Assembly: GCA_023666335.1 (NCBI GenBank)
Contig: JAMPCE010000005.1
Span: 21,743 to 85,742, forward strand
Direction of reading: 5' to 3'
Length of the DNA: 64,000 bases
Origin: a bacterium
GTDB lineage: Bacteria > Bacillota > Clostridia > Lachnospirales > Lachnospiraceae
A model generated the notes under the pieces. It was not told the origin of the DNA. It searched no databases and saw only the letters and a list, made by a program, of their open reading frames with translations. This document shows positions 19,369-28,324 of this stretch, piece by piece. How positions within the stretch are numbered: the stretch's first letter is position 1; every line of letters begins with the position of its first letter. The position numbers were made by a program, and so were the translations under genes.

Positions 19369-20016
19369 CTATTTTTGTCCGCCGCGGACCGCTGCGATCA
19401 GTTCCACCGTTTCCGCCGCCATCCGCCGGATCGTGTCAAACGCGCCCGCCTCGATCAGTTCTTTTTTCACCATCCAGCTGCCGCCGCAGGCGATCACCTT
19501 GTCGCAGCGCAGGTAGCTTTCCAGATTCTCCTTATTGACTCCTCCGGTCGGCATAAACCGCAGCGTCGTGTAAGGCGCCGCCAGCGCTTTCACCGTGCTG
19601 ACCCCGCCAAACTGCTGCGCCGGGAAAAACTTGACCACTTTCAGTCCCCGCTTGACCGCCTGCGCCGCCTCCGAGGGCGTGATGCACCCCGGAAAGACCG
19701 GAATATCCTTGCTGATACAATAATCTACGATCTCGGGATCGAAGCCGGGGCTGACAATAAAGCCCGCGCCCGCTTCCACCGCCTGATCCACCTGCTCCGT
19801 CGTGAGAACCGTTCCCGCGCCCACAAACATCTCCGGGTGCGCCCCTGCCATGATGCGGATCGCCTCTTTTGCCGCCGCCGTGCGGAACGTGACCTCCGCG
19901 CAGGGAAGCCCCGCTGCGCAGAGCGCGTCCGCGAGCGCCTCCGCATCTTTCGCATCTTCTATCACCACCACCGGCACAACGCCGTACTCCTCTATCCTTT
20001 CCGCCGCTTCTTTCAT
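19369..20016 (-). CDS. eda: KDPG (2-keto-3-deoxy-6-phosphogluconate) aldolase
   Basis: The 215-residue class I aldolase has the catalytic glutamate in GLPCAEVTFRT (Glu41) and the Schiff-base lysine in LKVVKFFPAQ (Lys129). It splits KDPG to pyruvate and glyceraldehyde-3-phosphate, completing the glucuronate route. The gene heads the eda-kdgK-uxaC-esterase group and is separated from uxuB by a 584-bp gap filled with R1 and R2 elements. Either the elements are co-transcribed with the operon or a promoter lies within them. The enzyme may also accept 4-hydroxy-2-oxoglutarate, as do its relatives. Confidence 0.95.
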   Translation of the reverse strand: MKEAAERIEEYGVVPVVVIEDAKDAEALADALCAAGLPCAEVTFRTAAAKEAIRIMAGAHPEMFVGAGTVLTTEQVDQAVEAGAGFIVSPGFDPEIVDYCISKDIPVFPGCITPSEAAQAVKRGLKVVKFFPAQQFGGVSTVKALAAPYTTLRFMPTGGVNKENLESYLRCDKVIACGGSWMVKKELIEAGAFDTIRRMAAETVELIAAVRGGQK

Positions 20017-20057
20017 CCGTCGGTCCCATCCTTTCTTTCTCTATTATTTAGGATTCA

Positions 20058-20348
20058 GGTGTCAAAATGTTCCGTTCGTTCATGAGAAAGGCAGATTGTA
20101 CAAAATATTCCGTCGCGTCTGCTTCGGGATATCGGATTTTCTAAATATTCCGATAAAACTGTGAAATCGGACGCAACCGCCCGCAATTCGTCATCCGGAC
20201 TCAGTGCGGGCTTTTCGGGACATCCTTGTCCCGAAATTGCTGGATATTGGGCGGAATATTAAGAAAATCCGATATTCCTCCACAAGACAGCTTCCGAAAC
20301 ATTTTTTGTAATCTGCCGACTACATTTTAGAAAGCGCCTTTTGACACC
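20058..20348 (-). repeat. Dispersed element R2, copy 2
   Basis: This is the inverted copy of the element at 5223-5507. The ends GGTGTCAAAA and TTTTGACACC form perfect terminal inverted repeats. The core hairpins CGGGACA-TCCT-TGTCCCG and GCCCGCA...TGCGGGC are conserved, while the outer arms differ from copy 1. It fills part of the uxuB-eda gap. Confidence 0.87.
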
Positions 20349-20394
20349 CGAATCTTATATTAGCCGCATGCGAAACGCTAAAAAATGCTGTAGT

Positions 20395-20561
20395 AATTGT
20401 GCAAATAGGATAACCATAAGCAGACCCTTGTAGAACGTTGGTACTTAGTGAGGTTCGGAGTTGCGTGCAACCAAAGTTGCACGGCAACTCCCGAACTTAG
20501 TACCATTACGTTCGGAGCGGAGCGAAAGCGAGTCTGCGTTGGTTATGCTATTCGCACAATT
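20395..20561 (+). repeat. Dispersed element R1, copy B
   Basis: The terminal stem is formed by TTGTGCAAATAGGATAACCA and TGGTTATGCTATTCGCACAA. The interior is a long hairpin with GAACGT/ACGTTC, GGTACT/AGTACC, GGAGTTGC/GCAACTCC and GTGCAAC/GTTGCAC arms. It is the counterpart of the copy A interior, but the outer arms are changed on both sides so that pairing is kept. A perfect outer 10-bp inverted repeat, TGCGAAACGC at 20369-20378 and GCGTTTCGCA at 20577-20586, brackets the element. Confidence 0.87.
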
Positions 20562-20600
20562 TTAATATACATGAATGCGTTTCGCAATCGTCAATTACCT

Positions 20601-22223
20601 TTATTCGTTTTCCAGATACTTTTTCAAAGTCGCCCGCACCGCTCCCGGTCCGGCAGTCAACTCCCGAAAATATCCGCACACGCGCTGCGCCATGCCGTTT
20701 TCATACAGATCGACGCCGAAAATCGTCTGCTTCTCCAAAACCGGACGGATCATTTCGTCCGCTTCCTCTCCCATGCCGAACCGCACCTTTTTCAGATACG
20801 GGCAGACCTCGTCAAGCAGCGGATCGGGGCTTAAGGAAAACGCATTTCCCTCGTCATCGACCGCCATCAGATAGCGCAGCCATCCCGCAAACACGAGCGG
20901 TATCATTTGCAGTTCCGAGACGTCCCTGCTGCCCGAAGCCGCGTAAGCCTTGATCGTCTCCCCGAAACGGATCGCCAGTTTCTGCGACGTATCGGTGGCG
21001 ATCCGCTGCGGCGTATCCGGCATGAACGGATTGGGAATCCTGACGTTCAAGACGGTGTCGATAAATTCCTTCGGGTCCAAAATGCCGGGATCGCTCACGA
21101 CCGGAAGCCCTTCCCGATAGCCGATGATCTCGACCAGTTTTTTCAGTTCCGGATCTTTCATTTCCTCGGATATCTTGTCATAGCCGAGCAGACAGCCGAA
21201 AACGGCAAGCGTCGTATGCAGCGGGTTTAAGCAGGTGCAGACTTTCATCTTCTCCACTTTGTCCACCGTCTCCCGATCCGTGAACAGGAGACCGCCCTTT
21301 TCCAGATTCGGTCTGCCGTTTGGAAAAACATCCTCGATCACGAGATATTCGCACTCCTCCGCATTGACAAACGGCGCGATGTAAGTGTTTTTGGACGTGA
21401 TGATCGGCGTCCGCGCTTCCACGCCGTCCTTTGCCAGTATTTCTTCTATGGAAGCGTCGGGTCTGGGCGTGATCTTGTCGATCATCGTCCACGGGAAAGA
21501 AACTTTGCCGCGGTCGCGGATATAGTCCGCAAATCCCTTTTCCGTCAGCCCGCCCGCGCTCCAGCCGTCCGCAAACGCCGCCATCGCCGCGTACAGCTTA
21601 TCGCCATTATGCGAGCAGTTGTCCATGCTCACCATTGCAATCGGTTTTTCGTTATTTAAGTAACGTTTATACAACAACGCCGCCACTTTCCCCAGATAGC
21701 TCTCCGCTTTCTCCGGTCCCGCGAGAATATCCTGTTTGATGGCAGGGAGCAGCTCTCCTTTCGCGTCTGTCGTCTGATATCCTTTCTCCGTAATGGTAAA
21801 CGACACCATTTGCAGGGAATCTTTGGTAAAGATTTCCGAAAGCCGCCTTTGCTCCTCTTCCTTTGCCGCATCCAGAACATGGGATTCCATGACGCTTGCG
21901 ACCACCGTTTTTTCAACGCCGCCATCGGCTTTTAACGTGACGAGGATGCCCAGATCGTCATACGGGCGGTAGATCTTTTCGATGATCTCGTGGTCATAGC
22001 CCTCCACGACGATCAGCCCTCTGTCCAGCACGCCCTCCCGTATCAGGTTCTGCACGACATTTGCCTGAAACGCGCGGAAGATATTACCCGCGCCAAAATG
22101 CACCCAGAAAGGCTCTTTCCGCGTCTTTTCCGCGACCTGCGCTCGGTCAAATCCCGGCAGCGCGTATCCTTTGTCTTCCCACTCTTTTTTATGTTCTACA
22201 ATGCTCCTGTCATCTAATCTCAT
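20601..22223 (-). CDS. uxuB: Fructuronate reductase (mannitol dehydrogenase family)
   Basis: The 540-residue protein belongs to the polyol/uronate dehydrogenase family. It has an N-terminal nucleotide-binding region beginning VHFGAGNIFRAF and a C-terminal helical domain with KVCTCLNPLHTTLAVFG. It reduces D-fructuronate to D-mannonate with NADH. The start overlaps the uxuA stop by 4 bp (ATGA), so the two are translated together. Family members include mannitol and tagaturonate dehydrogenases, but the uxuA neighbour favours fructuronate. Confidence 0.94.
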   Translation of the reverse strand: MRLDDRSIVEHKKEWEDKGYALPGFDRAQVAEKTRKEPFWVHFGAGNIFRAFQANVVQNLIREGVLDRGLIVVEGYDHEIIEKIYRPYDDLGILVTLKADGGVEKTVVASVMESHVLDAAKEEEQRRLSEIFTKDSLQMVSFTITEKGYQTTDAKGELLPAIKQDILAGPEKAESYLGKVAALLYKRYLNNEKPIAMVSMDNCSHNGDKLYAAMAAFADGWSAGGLTEKGFADYIRDRGKVSFPWTMIDKITPRPDASIEEILAKDGVEARTPIITSKNTYIAPFVNAEECEYLVIEDVFPNGRPNLEKGGLLFTDRETVDKVEKMKVCTCLNPLHTTLAVFGCLLGYDKISEEMKDPELKKLVEIIGYREGLPVVSDPGILDPKEFIDTVLNVRIPNPFMPDTPQRIATDTSQKLAIRFGETIKAYAASGSRDVSELQMIPLVFAGWLRYLMAVDDEGNAFSLSPDPLLDEVCPYLKKVRFGMGEEADEMIRPVLEKQTIFGVDLYENGMAQRVCGYFRELTAGPGAVRATLKKYLENE

Positions 22224-23293
22224 CTTCTCTCTTCTCCCTTAACGATCGCTTCCCACAGTCCGTTCAAATAAGCTGCGCCGAGCGCCCTGTCGTACAAGCC
22301 GTATCCCGGCATCGCCTTTTCTCCCCAGATCATCCTGCCGTGGTCGGGGCGGATCGGTCCCTCGAACCCTGTCTCATAGAGGGCTTTCATGATCTCATAC
22401 ATATCGAAGCTCCCGTCGGAGGATAAATGCGCCGCCTCCTCAAAATTCGTGGGAGAGATGAATTTCAGGTTCCGCACATGGGCAAAGTGGATCCTGCCCT
22501 TTAAGGCGTGGATCATCTGCACCAGATCGTTCTCCAGATTCGTTCCGTAGGAACCGGAGCAGAACGTCACCCCGTTGTGCACATCATCCACCATGTTCAT
22601 CATGCGCAGGATGTTTTTCTGATTGATGATGATGCGCGGCAGACCGAAAACGCTCCACGCCGGATCGTCCGGATGGATCGCCATTTTGATGTCGTACTCG
22701 TTACAGACAGGCATGATCTTTTCCAAAAAATATTGCAGATTCTCAAAAAGTTTTTCGTCGTCGATGTCCCGATACAGGTCGAAAAGTTCCCTGATATGCT
22801 CCATCCTGTCCGGCTCCCAGCCCGGCATCACGCTGCCGTTCGCATCCCCGGCGATCGAGGCGAACATCGTCTCGGGATCAAGCGCGTCCACAGCCTCCTG
22901 CGTATAGGCAAGCACCGTCGAACCGTCGGCGCGCACTCTCGCAAGCTCCGTCCGCGTCCAGTCAAAGACCGGCATGAAATTATAGCAGACCAGATGAAGG
23001 TCCTCTTTGCCAAGATTTTCAAGCGTCTCGATATAAGCGTCGATATATTTGTCGCGCTCGGGCGTTCCCGCCTTGATCGCGTCATGCACATTCACGCTCT
23101 CGATCCCCGCAATATGCAGTCCCGCCGCCTCCACTTCTTCCTTTAATGCCCGAATCCGCTCACGGCTCCACACATCGCCCGGCGCGGTATCGTACAATGT
23201 CGTAATGACCCCCGTTACCCCCGGTATCTGCCGGATCTGCTGCAGACTGACCGTGTCAAACTGACTGCCGTACCACCTCAATGTCATCTCCAT
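22220..23293 (-). CDS. uxuA: Mannonate dehydratase
   Basis: The protein (357 residues from ATG 23293) begins MEMTLRWYGSQFDTVSLQQI, the typical UxuA start, and has the TIM-barrel blocks IKMAIHPDDPAWSVFGLPRI, FCSGSYGTN and HVRNLKF, which carry the metal-binding His and Cys residues of the family. It dehydrates D-mannonate to 2-keto-3-deoxygluconate for KdgK. The longer frame from 23419 has no family-like N-terminus. The gene is divergent from an AraC regulator and leads the uxuA-uxuB pair. Confidence 0.95.
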   Translation of the reverse strand: MEMTLRWYGSQFDTVSLQQIRQIPGVTGVITTLYDTAPGDVWSRERIRALKEEVEAAGLHIAGIESVNVHDAIKAGTPERDKYIDAYIETLENLGKEDLHLVCYNFMPVFDWTRTELARVRADGSTVLAYTQEAVDALDPETMFASIAGDANGSVMPGWEPDRMEHIRELFDLYRDIDDEKLFENLQYFLEKIMPVCNEYDIKMAIHPDDPAWSVFGLPRIIINQKNILRMMNMVDDVHNGVTFCSGSYGTNLENDLVQMIHALKGRIHFAHVRNLKFISPTNFEEAAHLSSDGSFDMYEIMKALYETGFEGPIRPDHGRMIWGEKAMPGYGLYDRALGAAYLNGLWEAIVKGEERR

Positions 23294-23368
23294 TTCCCCA
23301 ACGAAGCCTCCTCTCGTTTCGCGGGCTGCCCTGTCCTGCTTTCTGCATCTGCCCGCATCATAACTTTT

Positions 23369-23374
23369 ATTATA
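23369..23374 (-). promoter_or_regulatory. Probable -10 element of uxuA
   Basis: TATAAT on the minus strand lies about 75 nt upstream of the uxuA start, but no good -35 hexamer is seen at 16-18 bp. This is the pattern of an activator-dependent promoter, which fits the divergent AraC gene. Confidence 0.45.
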
Positions 23375-23418
23375 CGCGGCGCGTCCGGCAAGCGCCATTG
23401 CCGCGATTGCCCTATCCA

Positions 23419-23447
23419 TTGCAAAAGTTGCGGTATTTTGTTATTCT
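23419..23447 (+). promoter_or_regulatory. Sigma-A promoter of the araC gene at 23476
   Basis: TTGCAA at 23419-23424 and TATTCT at 23442-23447 are separated by 17 bp, with an AGGAAAGG ribosome site before the ATG at 23476. Confidence 0.65.
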
Positions 23448-23475
23448 TAAAAAAACAGGAAAGGCGGCGAAACCC

Positions 23476-24360
23476 ATGAAAAAAAATCTGCAAAGCGCTT
23501 TTACGCCCAGACAGTATATGCTCTCACGCGATTTTGAGATCTTTTATTACAATGACAAAAACCCGAACAAGGTCGCGTTCCACACGCACGACTATTACGA
23601 ATTTTATTTTTTTCTGGAGGGGGATGTGAGCATTCAGATCAAACGGGAGATCTACCCGCTGCAATTTGGCGACATCATGCTGATCCCGCCCGGGACGCCG
23701 CATCGTCTGGTGATCCATGACCGCAATGTCCGCTACCGCAGATTCGTCCTGTGGATCAGTCTGTCCTATTACGAAAACCTCCGCGGTCTCTCGACCGATT
23801 ATGCCTATCTGGTGCGCAAAGCCGCCAAAGAAAAGATCTATATTTTTCACAATGACAGGATCGCATTCAACACGATCCAGACAAAGATCATCCGCCTGCT
23901 GGAAGAAATCCACACAGAGCGCTTCGGCAGGAAAACGCAGATTCCCCTATGCGTGGACGATCTGATCCTGCACCTCAACCGCGTGATCTACGAACAGGAC
24001 CACCCGTACGGCGAAAGCCGCGAAGCGCCCCTTTCCGAAAGGCTTCCCGCCTATATTGAAGAGCATATCGGGGAAGAACTGTCCCTCGATCGGCTCGCCG
24101 AGGTCTTTTTTGTCAGCAAATATCATATCGCGCATCTCTTCAAGGAAAATCTCGGCATGTCCACGCATCGGTATATCATGCAGAAAAGACTTTCCCTTTG
24201 CAGGGAGGCGCTCCTTGGCGGCGAAACCATCTCCGCCGTGTGCGCTTCTTTCGGTTTCGGCGACTACTCCGCTTTTTACCGCGCTTTCCGCAAAGAGTAC
24301 GGCGTATCCCCGAAAGAATTTCAGAAAGAACACGCGGGCGTCTATCGGGCAGCCGACTAA
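23476..24360 (+). CDS. Cupin-AraC transcriptional regulator of the uronate genes
   Basis: The 294-residue protein has an N-terminal cupin (HTHDYYEFYFFLEGDVSIQI, FGDIMLIPPGTPHRLVI) and a C-terminal AraC double helix-turn-helix (SLDRLAEVFFVSKYHIAHLF, TISAVCASFGFGDYSAFYRA). ATG 23476 is used because it has a ribosome site and a promoter directly upstream; the longer frame runs back into uxuA. It is divergent from uxuAB and probably activates them in response to a uronate or oligosaccharide, which is inference from position. It resembles the regulator at 14023 only in domain layout. Confidence 0.92.
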   Translation: MKKNLQSAFTPRQYMLSRDFEIFYYNDKNPNKVAFHTHDYYEFYFFLEGDVSIQIKREIYPLQFGDIMLIPPGTPHRLVIHDRNVRYRRFVLWISLSYYENLRGLSTDYAYLVRKAAKEKIYIFHNDRIAFNTIQTKIIRLLEEIHTERFGRKTQIPLCVDDLILHLNRVIYEQDHPYGESREAPLSERLPAYIEEHIGEELSLDRLAEVFFVSKYHIAHLFKENLGMSTHRYIMQKRLSLCREALLGGETISAVCASFGFGDYSAFYRAFRKEYGVSPKEFQKEHAGVYRAAD

Positions 24361-24364
24361 CACA

Positions 24365-24409
24365 AATCGTCGCTCGGCAGCGACGATTCAGAGAATGCTT
24401 CGCATTCTC
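24365..24409. terminator. Two abutting perfect hairpins between convergent araC and addA
   Basis: AATCGTCGCT-CGGC-AGCGACGATT (24365-24388) and GAGAATGC-TTC-GCATTCTC (24391-24409) lie side by side between the ends of two convergent genes. Neither is followed by a T run, so they may be weak bidirectional terminators or 3'-end stabilisers. Confidence 0.55.
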
Positions 24410-24410
24410 C

Positions 24411-27400
24411 CTAAAATGTTTTACACTGTCGCAATAGCGGGACGAGCGCAATCTCCTGCCCCAGCTTGAAAGAGTAGAGGATGCGCTCTTTCACGCGCTT
24501 TCCCCCGCCGCCCGCCATCCGCCCGAAAATCTGTTCCAGCGCCTCGCTGTAGTAGTCGAGCTGCACGCGGTAACGCCTGACCAGTTCCTCCGGCGCGTCC
24601 ACCGCGTCGGTCTTATAGTCTAACAGCACCAGACCGTCCGCCTCCTCGAAAAACACGTCGATGATCCCCTGGATCAGCACAGTCTCGCTTTCGGGGAAGC
24701 TCTCTTTTAAGCGGCTCGCGGGCAGCCCCAGCACGAAAGGCTGCTCCTTGTAGAGTTTTCCGGCGCGGTCCGCTTCCGCCATCCGCCACGCCGCGCTCCC
24801 GGTCAGAAAAGCTGTCAGCTTCGGGATCGACACCGCCTCATAATAAGTTTCCGAAAGTCTTCCGTCCCGCCGCATTTCTTCTAACTGCTCCCGCAGAAGC
24901 GCGCCCGCGGCGTCGGAATCCGCGTTGACTTCTCTGGTCAATTTTTTGAAATCGAATAATTCCATCACCTTATGGAACGCGCTTCCGCGCATGGAACCGG
25001 TGACACGCTCGTCATTTTCTATGAATTTCGGCAGGTAGGGAATCACGGGCTTCTCCTCGAACAGATGCGCGGAAAGGTCGGTTTCTTCCTGCATTCCCGC
25101 CTTTTTTAATTCCGACACCGTGGTCTTTGTGTAGAGTTCCTTTAGGTTCTCATGCGGATACTGCCAGGAAAACCGATATGACAGTTGTGTCATAAGTTCT
25201 TCGTCCGCCTGCGGCTCTGCGACTGCCAAAAGCAGCTTTTTCTTCGCCGCCTCTCCCTGTAACGCCTCCCCGATCTTCTCCTCCACCACATGGTCCCAAT
25301 CGGTCAATTCCACCGAAAAGCCAAGCTCTTCCCCGTATTCCGCCGCATCGCGGTCCGCCTCCATGCCGCAGGCTTCATAGAACGCGTCCAGACACCGATT
25401 GCCGGAGAGCGCGGAGAGCACATAGGTGAGCAGACTGGTCGTCCCGTACAGAACATCGTAAGAGAGAAGTTTCTCTTTCCGCCCGCGCAGCGAAAGCAGG
25501 GAAAGCGCCGTCTTCTGCGGATCTTTTACGCTTCCGGTCATGATGAGTTTTTCCTGCGCCCTCGTCATGGCGACATACAGGATCCGCAGTTCCTCCGCCA
25601 GATCGTCCCGTTTGCGCTTGACGGCGACCGCGTTCTTTCGCAGGCTCTTCGCCCTGACACGGCGCACGGGATCCACATAATCCACGCCGACGCCAACATC
25701 CACATCCGCCAGGACCGTTCCTTCGCCCTCCTTTGCCCGAAAACGCCCGGACAAGCCGGAGACGATACAGATCGGGAACTCCAGACCTTTGCTCTTGTGC
25801 ACGCTCATGATGCGCACCACATCCGCATTCTCGTCCTGTATGGCAGCCTCGCCGTAGTCCACCTCGTACTTTTCCATCTGTTCCATATAACGCAGAAACT
25901 GATACAAGCCGAAATTTCCGGTCTTCTCATAATCCGCCGCTTTCACCAGAAGCATCTCCACATTCGCGCGTCTTCTGCCGCCCTCGGGGCGCACCGCCAC
26001 ATATGCCGGATAGCCGCTCTCCCGCAGGATGGTCTGCAAGAGCTCATGGACGGAGAGGCAGACCGCCAGATCCCGATAGCGGTCGATCTTCTGTAAAAAG
26101 GCGGCGGTCTTTTCGCGGAGGGGAGCGTCGAGCAGGGAGGAGGCGGCAGGGTGTTCATCTGCGGCGGGCGCGGTTTGGTTGACCGAATCGGTCAACGCCG
26201 GGGCCGCGCAGGCTTTCAGGGCGTCGTAGAGATAGCGTTTTTTCGGGTACGCCGCCCGCACCCGCGCGATCTCCTCCTCGGAAAATCCGCCAAGATATGT
26301 GTGCAGCACGCCGTAGAGCGGAATGTCCTGCAGCGGATTGTCGAGCACCCGCAGAAAGTGCAGCAGCTCCTGCACCTCCGCCGCCGCAAAATACCCCGTG
26401 CGGGACGTCACATAGACGGGAATGCCCTCCTCCTCCAGCACCCGTTTAAATACCTCGTCCCAGCCCGAAAGCGTGCGCAGCAGGATCACGATATCGCGAA
26501 AAGAAGCCTGTCTGAGCATCCCCGTCTCTTGGTCCGTCACCTTAAGCTCCCGCAGAATCGCTTTGATCTTCGCCGCCACCGCGTATGCCTCTCTCTCCCG
26601 CGCGGAAAGTTCCTCCGGTCCGTCCCCCTCCTGCACGAGGAGAAGTTCCGTGCGATACGGGGACAGTGATTCGGAAGATGCTGCGCCCGCAGAGGGGGCA
26701 CGCTCCGTCTCGGGAAATGCTGCTGCCTCGGCGGATACGCTTTCCGCAGACGGGTAGGTCGCACCCGGATGCAGCGCCGCCTGCTCATCGTAGACGATGC
26801 CGCCGAGTTCCTTTCCCATCAGGCGGTAAAAGAGGGCGTTGACGCTTCCCAGCACTTCCGTCCTGCTCCGGAAATTCTGATGCAGGTCGATCCGCAGCGC
26901 CCGTTCTCCGCCCGTTTCGTACGCCTCATACTTTTCCAGAAAGAGTTCCGGACGCGCGAGACGGAACTTATAGATGCTCTGTTTCACATCCCCCACCATA
27001 AAGCGGTTGTACCGCCCTTCCGCTTCCCCGCTGATGGCGGAGAGCAGATATTCCTGTACGAGATTGCTGTCCTGGTACTCGTCGATCAGGATCTCGCGGT
27101 AACTGCTGCGGTAATCGAGCGCCGTCTCCGTCGGCACATACCCGTCCCCCTCTTTACGCAAAAGCGCCTGCAAGGCAAAATGCTCCATGTCGTCAAAGTC
27201 CAGCACGTTTTTCTCCCGCTTTGCCGCGTCGAACGCTTCCTTAAAAGCGATCGTCAAATCAAGCAGCGCCGAGAGCGCCTGCCCGCAGGCTTCCATCTGT
27301 CTCGCCGTCTGTTCTTCGCTTCCCGCAAAGAAAGAGGCGCGCAGTTCCGAGAGGGTATCTTTCACAGCGGTACGCAGCGCTTTCGCCGCCTCACGCTTTA

Positions 27401-28277
27401 CGGGAGAGACCGCATCGTCTTTCCTGGACGGAAGACGGTCGAAGCGAAGACCGCCGAAAGCGGCGCAGAGGGCGTCATAATCTGGTTGACCACATGAGTC
27501 AATCAGGCGTTCCACCATCTCCAGCTCCCGCTCCAGAAGCTCTCCGTAAAAATAGGGTCCGTCCGGTTCTTCGGCAAGCTGCACTGCCATCCGCAGCTTC
27601 CCCGCACAGCCCGCAAGCATCAGGCGCACATGCCGCAGCAGATCCTCCATCCACGGCAGGGACACCAGATCACCCACGCGGTAATCCTCCCTGCGCTCGT
27701 CCAGCCACCGCTCGGGAAACGGCGTGCTCATGGCAAAGTCGTAGAGCGTCATCACTTCCGCCTCCACCGCCTGATCGCGGTTTCCCGTGCTGAAATACTC
27801 CATCATGTGCAGAAAGGCGGGGTCTTCTGCCGCGTAAGCCTCCTCCAGCACGCGCGCCAGCACATCCCCGCGCAGCAGCTTCATCTCCCCCTGATCCCCG
27901 ATCCGAAAGCCGGGATCCAAGCCGATGGTCTGGAACTGATTGCGCAGCACAAAGAGGCAGAAACTGTCGATCGTGGTGATCTGCGCATTGTAGAGTAACG
28001 TCGTCTGCCGCTGCAAATGTTCGTTTGCGGGATCCTGCAAAAGCCGTTCCTGCAGGGCGCGGCTGATCCGCTCCCGCATCTGCGCCGCCGCCGCATTGGT
28101 AAACGTCACCACCAAAAGCCTGTCGATATCCACGGGGTCTTCCCCGTCGCACACCATATTTACGATCCGCTCCACCAGCACCGCCGTCTTGCCGGAACCC
28201 GCCGCCGCCGAGACAAGAAGATTTCTTCCCCGCTCGTCGATCACCTGCTGCTGCGCCGCTGTAAATTTCACCGCCAT
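24411..28277 (-). CDS. addA: Helicase-nuclease subunit AddA
   Basis: The 1288-residue protein is a UvrD-type helicase with Walker A in VSAAAGSGKTAVLVERI near residue 25, helicase motif II in ILIDEYQDSN, motif VI in ILYVAMTRAQEKL, and a C-terminal RecB-type nuclease with GIIDVFFEE and VLLDYKTDAV. AddAB processes double-strand breaks for RecA loading. It is encoded 47 bp behind addB, as is usual in Firmicutes. Three copies of the TTGACY-N5-GGTCAA palindrome lie within the coding sequence. The middle region (EQAALHPGATYPSAESVSAE onward) is alanine-rich and looks like a variable linker. Confidence 0.96.
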   Translation of the reverse strand: MAVKFTAAQQQVIDERGRNLLVSAAAGSGKTAVLVERIVNMVCDGEDPVDIDRLLVVTFTNAAAAQMRERISRALQERLLQDPANEHLQRQTTLLYNAQITTIDSFCLFVLRNQFQTIGLDPGFRIGDQGEMKLLRGDVLARVLEEAYAAEDPAFLHMMEYFSTGNRDQAVEAEVMTLYDFAMSTPFPERWLDERREDYRVGDLVSLPWMEDLLRHVRLMLAGCAGKLRMAVQLAEEPDGPYFYGELLERELEMVERLIDSCGQPDYDALCAAFGGLRFDRLPSRKDDAVSPVKREAAKALRTAVKDTLSELRASFFAGSEEQTARQMEACGQALSALLDLTIAFKEAFDAAKREKNVLDFDDMEHFALQALLRKEGDGYVPTETALDYRSSYREILIDEYQDSNLVQEYLLSAISGEAEGRYNRFMVGDVKQSIYKFRLARPELFLEKYEAYETGGERALRIDLHQNFRSRTEVLGSVNALFYRLMGKELGGIVYDEQAALHPGATYPSAESVSAEAAAFPETERAPSAGAASSESLSPYRTELLLVQEGDGPEELSAREREAYAVAAKIKAILRELKVTDQETGMLRQASFRDIVILLRTLSGWDEVFKRVLEEEGIPVYVTSRTGYFAAAEVQELLHFLRVLDNPLQDIPLYGVLHTYLGGFSEEEIARVRAAYPKKRYLYDALKACAAPALTDSVNQTAPAADEHPAASSLLDAPLREKTAAFLQKIDRYRDLAVCLSVHELLQTILRESGYPAYVAVRPEGGRRRANVEMLLVKAADYEKTGNFGLYQFLRYMEQMEKYEVDYGEAAIQDENADVVRIMSVHKSKGLEFPICIVSGLSGRFRAKEGEGTVLADVDVGVGVDYVDPVRRVRAKSLRKNAVAVKRKRDDLAEELRILYVAMTRAQEKLIMTGSVKDPQKTALSLLSLRGRKEKLLSYDVLYGTTSLLTYVLSALSGNRCLDAFYEACGMEADRDAAEYGEELGFSVELTDWDHVVEEKIGEALQGEAAKKKLLLAVAEPQADEELMTQLSYRFSWQYPHENLKELYTKTTVSELKKAGMQEETDLSAHLFEEKPVIPYLPKFIENDERVTGSMRGSAFHKVMELFDFKKLTREVNADSDAAGALLREQLEEMRRDGRLSETYYEAVSIPKLTAFLTGSAAWRMAEADRAGKLYKEQPFVLGLPASRLKESFPESETVLIQGIIDVFFEEADGLVLLDYKTDAVDAPEELVRRYRVQLDYYSEALEQIFGRMAGGGGKRVKERILYSFKLGQEIALVPLLRQCKTF
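24925..24941. repeat. TTGACY-N5-GGTCAA palindrome, site 1 (in addA)
   Basis: TTGACT-TCTCT-GGTCAA differs from the perfect palindrome at one arm base. It encodes L-T-x-x-V-N in frame on the minus strand. Confidence 0.6.
26179..26195. repeat. TTGACY-N5-GGTCAA palindrome, site 2 (in addA)
   Basis: TTGACC-GAATC-GGTCAA is a perfect palindrome in both 6-base arms. It encodes L-T-x-x-V-N within a variable, alanine-rich stretch of AddA. Confidence 0.65.
27486..27502. repeat. TTGACY-N5-GGTCAA palindrome, site 3 (in addA)
   Basis: TTGACC-ACATG-AGTCAA has one arm mismatch. Unlike the other sites it is read in a different codon phase, so it is not explained by a recurring peptide. Confidence 0.55.
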
Positions 28278-28324
28278 TTCCGCTTCCTTTCTTCGCTCAC
28301 ATTCTGCCCGCCTGCTGCCGCCGC

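Noticed and set aside
26151..27497. Plus-strand frames opposite addA
   Set aside because: They are antisense shadows with no promoter, ribosome site or family resemblance.
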